The notes under the pieces are model-generated. The model made no database searches, was not told where the DNA came from, and saw only the letters and a program-made list of their open reading frames with translations. A DNA stretch of 64,000 bases from Liolophura sinensis (lineage: Eukaryota; Mollusca; Polyplacophora; Chitonida; Chitonidae). Shown one piece after another: positions 25,020 to 36,922 of the stretch. The stretch's first letter is position 1, and each line of letters starts with the position of its first letter. The translations under genes were made by a program, and so were the position numbers. The stretch is taken from contig NC_088296.1 in the NCBI RefSeq assembly GCF_032854445.1, forward strand, positions 1,738,001 through 1,802,000, given 5' to 3'.

Positions 25020-25432
25020 ATTCCGTTAATGTACTGTACCGTCAAGGATGCCTGAGAGACTATGGCATAAATACGGATTTCAAACTTGCCAAAATGTGAC
25101 AAAACTGACCACATTATAATGTTTATGTTTTATATATGAAGACAAACGTTAACCAAAATGAAACTTTGACAGCACGTGGAAATACACTCATAACAGTTTC
25201 AGTAAAGACATTTTTCTGGTTAACGTTGATCTTCATTCTGTAAATTAAATACACTATGCATCTTTTCAACGAAAGACTTCCGTTTTGACCGGAAGCGCCT
25301 CTCCGGTGGGTTATTACTATGCAACCATCTATTTTGTGGCCATATAACTTTTATGAATGCTTCGACCAAATTTTATACTTCTGATTTGGGAATCTACAGA
25401 GCTGTGCTGGGGTTTCGAAATTTGCACTTTTT
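25020..25432 (+). repeat. Dispersed repeat family B, direct copy
   Basis: Matches the reverse complement of 11045-11439 through most of its length (TGTACTGTACCGTCAAGGAT and GGTTAACGTTGATCTTCA blocks). Confidence 0.75.
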
Positions 25433-25524
25433 TATCAAACCTCTCTGCAGACGATTCCGCCTTACCATGCCAAGTCTTTTCAAGAGCGTAGATGACTGGG
25501 TTGGAAAATCACAGCTTAAAAAGC

Positions 25525-26440
25525 GATAACACTTTCATTTTGAATGTAAACACTGAAAACACTTTCAGTTTGAATGTAAACGGTGAGAACACTTTCGTTT
25601 TGAATGTAAACAGTGAGAGCACCCTCATTTTGAATGTAAACAGTCAGATTACCTTCATTTTGAATGTAAAACGTGAGAACATCTTTTTAAATGTAAACAG
25701 TGAGAACACCTTCCTTTTGGATGTAAACAGTGAGAACACCCTCATTTTGAATGTAAACAGTGAGAACACCTTCATTTTGAATGTAAAACGTCAGAACACC
25801 TTCTTTTTTGAATGTAAACGGTGAGAACACCCTCATTTTGAATGTAAACAGTGAGATTACCTTCATTTTGAATGTAAAACGTGAGAACACCTTTTGAATG
25901 AAAACAGTGAGAACACCTTCCTTTTGGATGTAAAACGTGAGAACACACTCATTTTGAATGTAAACACTGAAAACACTTTCAGTTTGAATGTAAAACGTGA
26001 GAACAGCTTCTTTTTGGATGTAAACAGTGAGAACACCCTCATGTTGAATGTAACAGTGAGATTACCTTCATTTTGGATGTAAAACGTGAGAACACCTTTT
26101 TGAATGAAAACAGTGAGAACACCTTCCTTTTGGATGTAAAACGTGAGAACACACTCATTTTGAATGTAAACACTGAAAACACTTTCAGTTTGAATGTAAA
26201 ACGTGAGAACAGCTTCTTTTTGGATGTAAACAGTGAGAACACCCTCATGTTGAATGTAAACAGTGAGATTACCTTCATTTTGGATGTAAAACGTGAGAAC
26301 ATCTTTTTGAATCTAAACAGTGAGAACACCTTCCTTTTGGATGTAAAACAGTGAGAACACACTCATTTTGAATGTAAAACATGAGAACACCCTCATTTGA
26401 ATGTAAACAGTGAGAACACCTTCATTTTAAATGAAACTGA
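25525..26440 (+). repeat. 30-bp minisatellite with 205-bp higher-order copy
   Basis: About 30 units of period 30 (AATGTAAACAGTGAGAACAC then CTTCATTTTG). The segment beginning at 25881 is repeated almost exactly beginning at 26086. Both strands are open for long distances because 30 is a multiple of three (ten-residue peptide repeat with SENTF). Non-coding by my reading. Confidence 0.93.
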
Positions 26441-27089
26441 CGAGTATACGTGTTGCTAATAAACAACAACAGACTCTCCCATAACCAATCTCAAGAAAAG
26501 TTCACTTATTGAGGGCCTGCTTGTCCCACTTCTGGCTGACAAATTGTGGTAGTCTGTCTATACATACGTATATAAATTACTTAAATTTGGACACATGGGA
26601 CCCACCATAATTTGAGGACCCTAATCACCTATGTATTCAGAGCCATTAATGTACTACAATACGTGATTTATTGAAAACAAAGGTGAAAGTTTTATGTTTT
26701 TTATATATCATTATCATTTATACTTATTAAAATACTAATGCAGATTTCAGCAAACTGGGTGCATGAAAGTATGTTTATGCTCCACACAGTATGCTCCAAA
26801 ATTTGCCTCTTGTCAAAGAAAAATTTTTACAGTTGGGATATGTTTTATCTATATGTTTATAATTTGATATTTTAATGAGATGCTCGTAATTAATGGATCC
26901 CACCTCTCATATGCAAATGCACATTTTTCATAAACCCCTAGTTTAACTACAGTACAGAATTAGAACAGAAAAAGTAACGTGGTAGTGCCACCATTGACTT
27001 CACGCTTCTAACCAGCTGCTCTAACAATAGAAAAGAGACGTATACATTTACATGCATGTATGTGAAGGCTCAAGCACATGACTACGTAA
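26441..27089. other. No recognisable gene
   Basis: AT-rich; no motif-bearing frame and no known repeat. Confidence 0.45.
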
Positions 27090-28405
27090 AACTTGATGCC
27101 AACACGAAACCAACATGATACCAGCACGATACCACACGATGCCAACAGGAAACCAGCATGATACCAGCACGATACCACACGATGCAAACACGAAACGAAC
27201 ATGATACCAGGACGGTACCACACGATGCAACGCAAAAGCAATATGATGCCAACAGGAAACAAACATGATACCAGCAAGATACCACACGATGCCAACAGAA
27301 ACCAACATGATACCAGGAGATACCACACGATGCCAACACGAACCAACATGATACCAGGAAGATACCACACGATGCCAACACGAAACCAACATGATACCAG
27401 CAAGATACCACACGATGCCAACACGAAACCAACATGATACCAGCATGATGCCAACAGGAAACCAACATGATACCAACACGATACCACACGATGCCAACAG
27501 GAAACCAACATGATACCAGCAAGATACCACACGATGCCAACAGGAAACCAACATGAAACCAGCACGATACCACACGATGGCAACATGAAACCAATATGAT
27601 ACCAGGACAATACCACACGATGCCACACAAAACCAATATGATGCGAACAGGAAACGAACATGATACCAGCACGATACCAACACGATGCCAACACGATACC
27701 AACATGATACCAGCACGATACCACACGATGCAACACGAAACGAACATGATAGCAGCAAGATACCACACGATGCCAACACGAAACCAATATGATACCAGCA
27801 AAGATACCACACGATGCCAACACGAAACCAACATGATACCAGCACGATACCCACACGATGCCAACACGATACCAACACGATGCCAACACGATACCAACAT
27901 GATACCAGCACGATACCAGCACGATGCCACACGATGTCAACAGGAAACCAACATGATACCAGAACGATACCACACGATGCCAACACGAAACCAACATGAT
28001 ACCAGCACGATACCACACGATGCCAACACGAAACCAACATGATACCAGCACGATACCACACGATGCCATCACGAAACCAACATGATAGCAGCACGATACC
28101 AACACGATGTCAACAGGAAACGAACATGATACCAGCACGATACCAACACGACGCCAACACGATACCAACGATGCCAACATGATACCAACACGATGCCAAC
28201 ACGATACCAACACGATACCAACATGATACCAGCACGATACCACACGATGCCAACACAAAACCAACATGATAGCAGCACGATACCGGCACCATACCAACAC
28301 GATGCCAACATAAAACCAATATGATAGCAGCACGATACCACACGATGCCAACAGGAAACCAACATGATACCACACGATGCCAACACGAAACCAACACGAT
28401 ACCAA
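27090..28405 (-). repeat. 43-bp minisatellite, about 30 copies
   Basis: The unit is about 43 bases built from smaller GATACCA(C)ACGATGCCAACA words, with variable deletions. All three minus-strand frames lack stops, producing a 466-codon frame rich in VSCW and HRVGI repeats. The period is not a multiple of three, so the reading frame rotates from unit to unit. I consider it non-coding. Confidence 0.93.
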
Positions 28406-28488
28406 CACTAAGACGCTTAGATAAGTTCATTACATACATCTGAACCAAATAGACAAATGATATAACTGACGATAATATTCAAAACAAT

Positions 28489-28595
<107 letters not shown>

Positions 28596-28604
28596 TTCTG
28601 TCTG

Positions 28605-29280
28605 TATTTTATTTTATAGGCCAATAGCCCTCAGGTATTTTATGATGGCATCGTCAGTGATGCAGCCAAACAAAACATATACAGAGTTGACTCTGTAGAA
28701 TCTTTGTCCAGCATCATCTGCACATGGGAAGCAAGCCAGTTTATTTCTACACTGACCATTGCCATGTCCACACTTTTTGGATGTAACGCACTTAGTGCAC
28801 TTTGAGATCGACTGAGGACCATAAGGTTTATTAAATGTCGATAAGTACTAGATGAGTTTGCTGTTTGTGTCATTTTAAAATATGTGAACCATCTGACATT
28901 TTACAACCCCTTGAGCCGAGTACATCCCTCCAGCCGATCAATCGAATTGGACCAATCCAACCTCTCTCTCTAAGCAAAGGGTCATATGCAGTGTTGAGAA
29001 TGAAAATCTCGCAAGACTAACCTGTCCTCAGCCAATGGGATCCGTTCTCTTCCATTAAGGGTCGCAACCCACAGCAAACAGCCACTCCATGATCAACAGG
29101 TACTCCACCACCCGAGAAGATATGGCTCTATTATTTTAACATGGCCCACATGGGGAAGCTCTAGGTCAGTCGCCTTGTACGACAAGGTTGTCCAGAGGCC
29201 TGATTTCCCCCTGGAGACCCCACGGGGGGTAATGCCGCTTGAATTCAATGGGCAACTGTTGTAGCTATAGCCTAATCTCT
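28605..29280 (-). pseudogene. LINE ORF1 5' region relic with Cys-rich motif (copy 1)
   Basis: The minus strand reads KCTKCVTSKKCGHGNGQCRN at about 28735-28795, a CCHC zinc-knuckle-like pattern, in a frame of about 78 codons after a TAG. The homologous segment at 35590-36190 reads YPSRCFTCQK at the same place, a pattern I recognise from LINE ORF1 nucleic-acid-binding proteins. The plus-strand end carries CCCACGGGGGGTAATGCCGC, likely near the element's 5' end. The frame is short and broken. Confidence 0.5.
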
Positions 29281-29439
29281 TTATACTTGTTTCAGAAAAC
29301 CCATCCGACAGTTCTCAATGTGTTTTCAACGTATTCTATTTGGAACCGAAACTGATAACACTTTGTACACCTGATTTGAACACATCTACTGATGTAATTT
29401 TGTAGGAAATTGATTGTTTGTTGAAATGTGACATTCGCA

Positions 29440-29720
29440 TATAAACTTGAAGGCGAGCTGTGCAAACCATTGTTGAGATATCACAGAGTATAAATGTGTA
29501 CAAACATCATGAGGGATTTACCTCCCTTGCACAAATCACGTCCAATTCTCAAAATTAAGTATTTTTTATTTCAGTCTGCTCAATTTTGTCAACCTGTGAA
29601 GCACGGTGGTATTTGTGTCGACAGGTAAGTCATTTAAGACGGTGTAGGTGTATATGGGGTGGAAATATTTGTCAAGCAAGGCGGTTGCCTTTACTTGATC
29701 GTTTTACCGACTGTCAGACA
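29440..29720 (+). promoter_or_regulatory. Duplicate of the TRIM promoter/first-exon region (orphan copy)
   Basis: A TATA box (TATAAA, 29489-29494) and, 130 bases later, a consensus splice donor (CGACAG|GTAAGT, exon end 29624) are conserved with 36923-37060. The stretch between is alignable throughout (GAGGGATTTACCTCCC, GTGAAGCACGG). No coding exons follow within the duplicated region, so this looks like the 5' end of a lost or rearranged TRIM paralogue. Promoter activity is inferred, not shown. Confidence 0.45.
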
Positions 29721-29769
29721 CTGCTTAGTTGGTCGAGTCGTCCTTACATCTATATGGTACAAGTAGGAC

Positions 29770-29915
29770 GTACAGTGCAGAGAGAAAAACCAGAGCAGCG
29801 ACGACAGTGTGATAGCTGACAAATGGTCACACGTAAGCGGTAAAATACGGCCCCTGTCAATTTACCTCAGTCAGGGTTTTAGTCTAACTGTTGAAGTAAA
29901 TGGGTGTATAGTAGC
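29770..29915 (+). repeat. Dispersed repeat family A, copy 4
   Basis: GTGTGATAGCTGACAAATGG, CACACGTAAGCGGTAAAATA and TCTAACTGTTGAAGTAAATG match the other copies. It lies just before the short 43-bp array at 29965. Confidence 0.65.
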
Positions 29916-29964
29916 AAAATTACACGGCCCTAGTACCGTGGTTTAATCAGGATCCGGTAAAAAA

Positions 29965-30179
29965 GGGCAGTGATGTTAACCGTAGACTGACGATTGGGGC
30001 GTGACTAGGGCAGTGATGTTAATCGCAGACTGACGATTGGGGCGTGACTAGGGCAGTGATGTTAACCGTAGACTGACGATTGGGGCGTGACTAGGGCAGT
30101 GATGTTAACCGTAGACTGACGATTGGGGCGAGACTAGGGCAGTGATGTTAATCGCAGGCTGACGATTGGGGCGTGACTC
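29965..30179 (+). repeat. 43-bp tandem repeat, five copies
   Basis: Period 43 (GGGCAGTGATG at 29965 and 30008). The units are nearly identical and carry GACTGACGATTGGGGCGTGA. Unrelated to the 43-bp array at 27090. Confidence 0.95.
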
Positions 30180-30600
30180 TACCCCGAGCCTGTGTGTGAA
30201 CCTATAACACAGTCTATCAACTCTGAATAAGGAAACAACTGGATTGGGTTCAGGTTCCTACTGTTTAATTATGTCGGTCTTGTCACTACATGTATATGTA
30301 CAGATCGATGGGAGGCTTCTATGTTATTGAGTTTCTGAAGCTTTGACCTTCAAAGGCCTTATGCAAAGTTATATTAAAGGTCGATTACTGACGGTGACGT
30401 GTCGCCTGAGGTAAACAAAACCCGAACGTATTACCTTAATTATTGTTTATTGTTTACTTAACAACGCTCGGCTGTCCGCTCCAAATATAAAACTGTGGTA
30501 GTCAAAAATTGATGATTAGGGTATACACTTCCCCTTTTCCGTGTATCTCAGCCCGCCTCTTATATGATAGCCTGTATCAATTGCTCCTGACGTCAAAGCT
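30180..30600 (+). repeat. Segmental duplication block (copy 1, middle)
   Basis: Alignable with 37210-37600: CGGCCTGTGTGTGAACCT, GTTTAATTATGTCG and GGTGACGTGT occur in the same order. It would correspond to intron sequence after the putative first exon. Confidence 0.7.
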
Positions 30601-30605
30601 ATGGG

Positions 30606-30862
30606 GGGGCCTCCGTGGCTCAGTCGGTTAGCGTGCTAGCGCAGCGTGATGACCCAGGAGCCTCTCACAAATGCGGTCGCTGTGAGTTCAAGTCCTGCTC
30701 ATGCTGGCTTCCTCTCCGCCCGTAAGTGGGAAGGTCTGCCAGCAACCTGCGGATGGTCGTGGGTTTCCCCCGGGCTGTGCCCGGTTTCCACCCACCATAA
30801 TGCTGGCCGCCGTCGTCTAAGTGAAATATTCTTGAGTACGGCGTAAAACACCAATCAAAAAA
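30606..30862 (+). mobile_element. tRNA-derived SINE, full length
   Basis: Head GGGGCCTCCGTGGCTCAGTC, box B region GTGAGTTCAAGTCC, core CCGTCGTCTAAGTGAAATAT, tail GTACGGCGTAAAACACCAAT followed by an A-run. TCAAAGCTATGG occurs on both sides as a 12-base target duplication. It is the least diverged SINE in the window together with 7970-8237. Confidence 0.95.
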
Positions 30863-30879
30863 AAAAAAAAATCAAAGCT

Positions 30880-31400
30880 ATGGAATGGCTATGTCAGTAT
30901 ACGTATATGGTGCTAAAGATAAAGCGAAAATTATGTACGAATTTGCACAAATTATTTCCAGCCTTACTATAATGTATACAGATAACGTCCCGCGAATGTT
31001 CTCTATTTGACAATTTTAAGACCAGATGTATATGTATCCATAACTAAGAGGCTACATATAGTATTAACTCCACTCTCTTCACACAGACAGCTCTAGCTAA
31101 TCTATAAGGAGGCCTACATGTATGTATACTGTCCTGACTCTCCAACCTCCTACACCCCCCTTTATCCGTGAGCACTGGGGTGAGCCTATAATGTCTACTG
31201 ATACAGCTCAGCCAGTCAGGGCAGCCGAATATCTCCATCTAGGCCCGCTTACAGATTACCTAGGGTTATCTTTGTGAAGATATAACGAACACTGACCTAC
31301 TTCTAAAGTCTACCTGAGGTTATACATCTCCAATCAGGACTTTGGGGTGTCTTCAAAGTGTCCCCGTAGACCATAACACTGTAGACCATATGTTTGACTC
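30880..31400 (+). repeat. Segmental duplication block (copy 1, end)
   Basis: The first part (30890-31040) aligns with 36640-36800 (CAGCCTTACTATAATGT), the second (31040-31400) with 37800-38080 (AGCCAGTCAGG.CAGCCG, GTCTACCTGAGGTTA). In the other copy these two parts are separated and in different order relative to the promoter block. Confidence 0.65.
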
Positions 31401-32224
31401 TATTATCAAAATGGCCAAGTTTCAATATTGCTTCTGGATGTCTTTTTTCTTCTTACTTTTATACCGAGAGAATCGTTTTCACACATTGCTGTTTATAGCA
31501 TGAAAATAGCGAAACTCGTTATATTTCTGAGCAGAAGTGATGACCTCCGAGGCAAGCGAGGCGCACATACTGATATAAGTCTCACAATGCCTTTTGGATG
31601 AAAATTGTATTAGTGACAAAAAGTATTATATATCCCCCCCCCCCCCCTATATATGGTGGAAATGTTTTGGGAGATAACTCACTCTGAAATATTGGTACTA
31701 CCTTTAATGTATTGCTAAAGAATGTCGTTTTGCAGAAGATACATAAGTTGGAAAATGTTATAAAGTAACTGAAAGTTAACGATTTCATATTTAACCTCCT
31801 CGGCCTACAAACTTACATGACATGAATCAAGTGTTTCTTGAAGAAAGTGATGATGTGTAAGCAAACACCGCAACAATTTATCATCATTTAAGGGTTGGTT
31901 TTATGACAGAAAATAAAAAAGCAATTATCGGTGAACTAAAAGAAATTAACTTTAGAAAGAAATAATTCTTTTCTGGTTCGGCAGTGACTGATACTTCATA
32001 TCTGAAGACTATTGGCGATTACCTCATAACACTGAGTACAAATTTATATTGACTGGTGGAAACCTGTTCTGGAGGAAACCTGAGTAACTGAACAAGTACG
32101 GCCCTTAGGTTGTTACAGATATTACATGATCTCTTCAACACAAATGACTGTGTGCCTTTGTAGTTTGTTACAGTATTAATAAGCAGTAAAACAACAAACA
32201 ACGTCATTCATGTTGTATTGCCGT
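31401..32224. other. No recognisable gene
   Basis: A short poly-C run lies at about 31636-31647. No motif-bearing frame. Confidence 0.45.
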
Positions 32225-32855
32225 TGGGTGTCTAGTGCATGTGTGTCGGGTGTGTTTTGTGTTCACTATGGGTTTCTAGTGTGTGTGTGTCGGGTGTGTT
32301 TTGTGTTCACTGTGGGTTTCTAGTGCGTGTGTGTCAGGTGTGTTTTGTGTTCACTGTGGGTTTCTAGTGCGTGTGTGTCGGGTGTGTTTTGTGTTCACTG
32401 TGGGTTTCTTGTACATGTAAGTTGGATGTGTTTTGTGTTCACTGTGGGTTTCTTGTACATGTGTATTGGATGTGTTTTGTGTTCACTGTGGGTTTCTTGT
32501 ACATGTGAGTTGGATATGTTTCGTGTTCACTGTAGGTTTCTTGTAAGTTGGATGTGTTTTGTGTTCACTGTGGGTTTCTTGTACATGTGTGTCGGGTGTG
32601 ATTTGGGTTCACTATGGGTTTCTTGTGTCGGGTGTGTTTTGTGTTCACTGTGGGTTTCTAGTGCGTGTGTGTCGGGTGTGTTTTGTGTTCACTGTGGGTT
32701 TCTTGTGCGTGTGTGTCGGGTATGTTTTGTATTCACTATGGGTTTCTTGTGCGTGTGTGTCGGGTGTGTTTTGTGTTCACTGTGGGTTTCTAGTGCGTGT
32801 GTGTCGGGTGTGTTTTGTGTTCACTGTGGGTTTCTTGCACATGCATCTAATACGT
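32225..32855 (+). repeat. 44-bp minisatellite, about 14 copies
   Basis: Period 44 (CGGG at 32291 and 32379, two units apart) with the word TGTTTTGTGTTCACTGTGGG. Several copies carry deletions. Plus-strand frames of up to 177 codons run through because no frame of the unit has a stop; the frame rotates. Not a gene. Confidence 0.93.
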
Positions 32856-33212
32856 TTTGAGCTCTTTGTGGGACTCCTGTACGTCTGATTCATTTTGCGT
32901 TCTCTTTGTATTGTCACATGACATTTTCACCCAGTAGCCAGCTTGTACAATTTTCAAAGGAGAAAGTTTTCGTTATCACCCTGAATGTGTCCAGGCTTTG
33001 TGCAAGAGCAGGTTTTCAGCTTAATCACATCAGCCGTTCTATAGAAGAAGATTTGTTTAGGTTGGTAAAAAATCCTAACTAACCACCAAATGTTAGCAAA
33101 AGCCAACACCTTCCTAAAATATACTGAAGTTTCAGGGATGTATCACTAGTTGTTTTCTCATAAAATGTATCACCAAACTTCCTAGAATAATAATAACTCG
33201 ATCAGAACAGGT
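32856..33212. other. No recognisable gene
   Basis: Nothing identifiable between the minisatellite and the SINE fragment. Confidence 0.4.
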
Positions 33213-33378
33213 ACAAATAGGGGGTTCGAGCCTAGCGATTCACGAATGTATGGCTGCGGATTGTCCTGTGATTTCGCCGGGCTTTGCCCGGTTTCCTCCC
33301 GCTATAATGCAGGCCGCCATTGTAGAAATGAAATGTTCTTGAGGAGGGCATAAAATACCAATCAAATAAATACATAAA
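33213..33378 (+). mobile_element. SINE, 5'-truncated
   Basis: Runs from the box B region (GGGGGTTCGAGCC) through GGGCTTTGCCCGGTTTCCTC to a tail GGGCATAAAATACCAATCAA plus AAAT repeats. Confidence 0.8.
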
Positions 33379-34035
33379 TCAAGCTTGCATGGCTAGAAGC
33401 CCTAATAATCCGTACTATAACACTAGGTTTTCCAAATTTTTAGTTTGGAACCCTGAAAAAAGCGACAGCACTGCAATGATCTTAACTGTTATATATATTA
33501 GACATTACTGCTCTAGAATCAGTTGTCCATCAAAAACTGAATCATAAGAGGGTTTGTATCTGATTTCTTATGTTTACCTGGATCAGATATTTATTTAGGT
33601 TTTGGAAGAAGCTAGGGGGGAAACCCCGGAAAAGACACAGGAGCTATATCCTCTTGTTTGACGTTGGCTTCAAAGTAAATTACTGAACACGAATATAAAA
33701 CCATCTATCTGCAAATATTTACACATTTCAGTCGTAGGCAAGGTTTGTTGGATGTGTTTTAAGTTTACTGTGTACTGTACACGCTTGCTGTGTACTAAAG
33801 ATTGATTAGCCGCAACGTATAAACGCCCCATGGGCAAGGTTCTAAAGGACTCAAGGCTGACTCTCTAATCTTTGTTGATGGACAAGACCCAAGCGGAATA
33901 GTAATTGATGGAGCCAAGGTCAATTTATGCCTCACAACAGGTCGTTATAAATTTAAAAAATTGGCCGCCCAGCACACGAATCAGTGGTAGACTGTGCTAT
34001 ATACTACCTTAGTTACATCGAGATCCTTACTTGAA
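33379..34035. other. No recognisable gene
   Basis: Unassigned sequence between a SINE and the LINE fragment. Confidence 0.4.
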
Positions 34036-35010
34036 TGTCGTTTTAGGAATTAGCCTTGCAATTATTGACCTCGAACGCCCATCTTGGTTGTCGGCTAGTA
34101 TACGAATGTCTGCTTCGACGCATAGATTTGTATATTTAGCTTTAAGAATTAAAACACGGGGAAAAGGTGTAATTCGCTATCAAATATGACTACTGAAAAT
34201 CTGTTTTGAGTTCTCAATTTTCAATGGTTCACGATAAAAACTTATCGAGAGTCGAGATGAAGTTAGATGTAGAAAATCTAAAACCATTTTCAACTGCCCA
34301 TTTCTTGGTCTTACTGAGATAAAGCTGCCTTTCGATGGTATTTATATTTTAGCACGGTAGCCTATAAGGAAATCACCAATATATGAAGAACCCGTCTGGG
34401 CCAGATATTTCAGTCTTTGGCAAGCTCTTAAGCTTTGAAGCTAAACAGTGTTGGTGATAGTATACTGCCCTGGAGTACACCCATTCTGGTTCATGAGAGT
34501 CAGAAAGATTGTCCGTACTCGTACCCTAAACTGACGATCAGATAAAAGTTCTGATACATGCATAAATAACGATAAGCGATAAGTTCCATATCTGAGAGGC
34601 CTTTTAAACACCGTATTTCCATGCGGTGTCGTAGGTCAGTGACCTTTTTAAGGTCAAAAAATTTTGACAAAACATGGTCATTATTTATTGTATCATTACG
34701 AATAAAAGTTTCAATTCGACAAACTTTAGATCGACTTTGATCCAAACCACATTTAATTTAAGACAGTAAATTATTGATTTCTAAACACCAAACAAGTCTA
34801 TCATTTATTATTCCTTCCATACTCTTAATCACGCTGATAAGAGCTATGGGACGGTAATTTGACGGCTCACTATGTTCCTTTCCGGGTTTTGCAAACGGTA
34901 TAATACACGCCTTCCTCCAGGACGGTGGAAAAATTACCACTAATCCAAACATTAAGATTAAACCAGCCAAAGAGAGTCTCCAATGACTCATAAATATTAG
35001 TCATAAATAT
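34036..35010 (-). pseudogene. LINE reverse transcriptase fragment
   Basis: On the minus strand a frame at 34991-34758 reads PPSWRKACIIPFAKPGKEHS..NYRPIALIS, the classic fingers motif of Jockey/CR1-type RTs. Further on are SKVCRIETFIR (about 34730), RMGVLQGSILSPTLFS (about 34480-34430), corresponding to the PQG motif, and YIGDFLIGYRAK (about 34370-34340) where YxDD is expected. Stops and shifts separate these parts. Together with the ORF1-like relic at 35590-36190 on the same strand it may be one element with its endonuclease lost. Confidence 0.8.
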
Positions 35011-35034
35011 TACTATGACTACAAGTACTATAAG

Positions 35035-35235
35035 TTGTTACGATCACAGATGATCGGGAGGAAAATGGGCACATCTTGGGGAACCCACGACCTTCCGCGG
35101 GCTGCTAAAAGACCTTCCCACTTACAAGCGGAAAGGAATACAGTATAGGCTGGACTTGAATTCACAGAAACCGCATTGGTGAGAACCCCCTGGGTCATTG
35201 CATCGCGCTGGCACACTAATCACCTTGGCCACGGA
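35035..35235 (-). mobile_element. SINE, diverged
   Basis: The minus strand reads GGCTTCCGTGGCCAAGGTGA.. as a degraded head, GTGAATTCAAGTCCAGCC as box B and GTCGTGGGTTCCCCAAG as body. The 3' third is missing. Confidence 0.75.
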
Positions 35236-35584
35236 AGCCCCGAGATCTTAAGAAAGCCTTCATTAAGTGCAGAGTGAGATGAAGATGTGGTTTTATTGAC
35301 AGGTTTAGTTAATTCTTTCACAGGTGTTGTTTTACGTTTACTGTCACCTATCATCGGCAAGACAGAGATATTTGAGTGTCAATAAATGTCATTCATGACC
35401 GTATTAGCGAATGAAGTTTTCAGGACAGTGCTCGAGGAAGAGATGAGGCGATGTGCTTTTTGAAAAGTTGTATGGTTTTAAATTTTCAAGGTAATGACCT
35501 GTTTCTCTTTTGTAAAGAGAGAACAGACGATTGAGGAGGTCATATAGGCTTCGTCGCAATTTTAACATTTTATTGTCTTAGTAC
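35236..35584. other. No recognisable gene
   Basis: Nothing identifiable. Confidence 0.4.
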
Positions 35585-36190
35585 AGGCAAACCCCTATAG
35601 CCTTCTTCTGCTCATCGGAACGAAACAATTTATTTCTACATTGGCCATTACCATGCCCAACTTTTGGCATGTAAAGCACCTGGACGGATAAGGTATATAT
35701 AGGTATACTTGGGCACTGTACCGGCAAATTGAGAACGACTGAGGAAAACAGGGGTTATTAAATGTCAATAATTACGTGTTGAGTTTGCTGTCACTGTCAC
35801 TTTTATGTTATTAATCGCCTGACATTTGCAACCCTTGTGATTTTAGTTTGGAGCATATCTGCTCCAACCGACTGCTCAAACTGAGCCAATTCGATCTTCA
35901 GTCTCTAACTAAGTAAGAGCTTGAAGTAGAGTGTTGGGCTTGAAAATCTCGCCAGACCGTTCTCTTCAATAAAGGGTTGCAACCCAGATCAAACAGATAG
36001 GCCTCCTCCTCTATGGCCCCTCATACAAATATAGGAGATATGAGTCCATTATATTTCACCGAGGCCACACAACAGAGCTCTAGGTTAGGACAAACTTGTG
36101 TAGAAGGTCCTATTCTTTTCAGCCCAGCGACCCCACAAGGGTAATGCCGCTTGAATTCAATGGGCAACTATTGTAGCTATAGCCTAAACT
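35585..36190 (-). pseudogene. LINE ORF1 5' region relic (copy 2)
   Basis: Aligns with 28605-29280. On the minus strand YPSRCFTCQK is followed, after a one-base shift, by GHGNGQCRNK, together a CX2CX4HX4C-like zinc knuckle. It is broken by this shift and later stops. Confidence 0.55.
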
Positions 36191-36465
36191 CATAGGAACC
36201 CTCGTGGCCGAGGATATTAGCACGCCAGCACGGCGCAATGACAAAGAAGCCTATCGCCCATGCGATTGCTGTGAGTTCAAGTCAAGCCCATGTGGCTTCC
36301 CCTCCAGCCGATTGTGAGAAGGCATGCCAGCATCATGCGGATGGTCGTGGGTTTCCCTCCTGCCCCGGTTTCCTCCCACTCTAATGCTGGCTGCCGTCGT
36401 ATAAGTGAAGTATTCTTGAGTATGGCATAAAACACTAATCCAAAAAATAAATAAATAAATATTAT
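36191..36465 (+). mobile_element. tRNA-derived SINE, diverged full length
   Basis: Head CCTCGTGGCCGAGGATATTA, box B GTGAGTTCAAGTC, body GATGGTCGTGGGTTTCCCTC, tail GGCATAAAACACTAATCC with AAAT repeats. Confidence 0.85.
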
Positions 36466-36474
36466 TAGAGGTAA

Positions 36475-36615
36475 ATTGTTATGACCGTTGATCTGTGAGC
36501 CATCCGATCAGTTGTAGTTAAACCGTACTCTGTAAATAACGGCCATTGCGATGGCCAAGACTATATGCACATTCTAGAGTTCGGCGTAAAACACCAGTAA
36601 AATAAATAAATAAAA
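36475..36615 (+). mobile_element. Second SINE-tail element
   Basis: Ends GTTCGGCGTAAAACACCAGT plus AAAT repeats, but the upstream 100 bases differ from the common SINE body, suggesting another subfamily using the same 3' end. Confidence 0.6.
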
Positions 36616-36922
36616 TCTATTTCTCATAACGTCAAAGCCAAAGGATGTGTGTGTACGCAAATGATGATAAAAGTAAACAGAATCTTAAAATTGTGTACGT
36701 ATTTGCATACATTATCTTCAGCCTTACTATAATGTCTATAGCGGATGTCTCCGTAAGGCTGTTTATTGCACAATGTTAAGACATATACAAATGCATATTC
36801 AAATATAAATGACTTAAACCCAGCTGCTGAAGTAATTTTAGGGAAACTGGTATGTTTTAGACATGGCTTTCCCATGTAGAGTTAAAAGGAAACTGTGCTA
36901 ACCATTGTGGGGTGTCATAGAG

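Noticed and set aside
26500-27000. A novel defence or secretion-type gene cluster
   Set aside because: Nothing in this or any other accessory stretch shows two adjacent enzymatic domains; the window is a repeat-rich animal locus with a single clear gene.
27008-28408. A 466-codon minus-strand protein
   Set aside because: It coincides exactly with the 43-bp array, the frame rotates between units, alternative frames are equally open, and the composition is only the repeat peptide.
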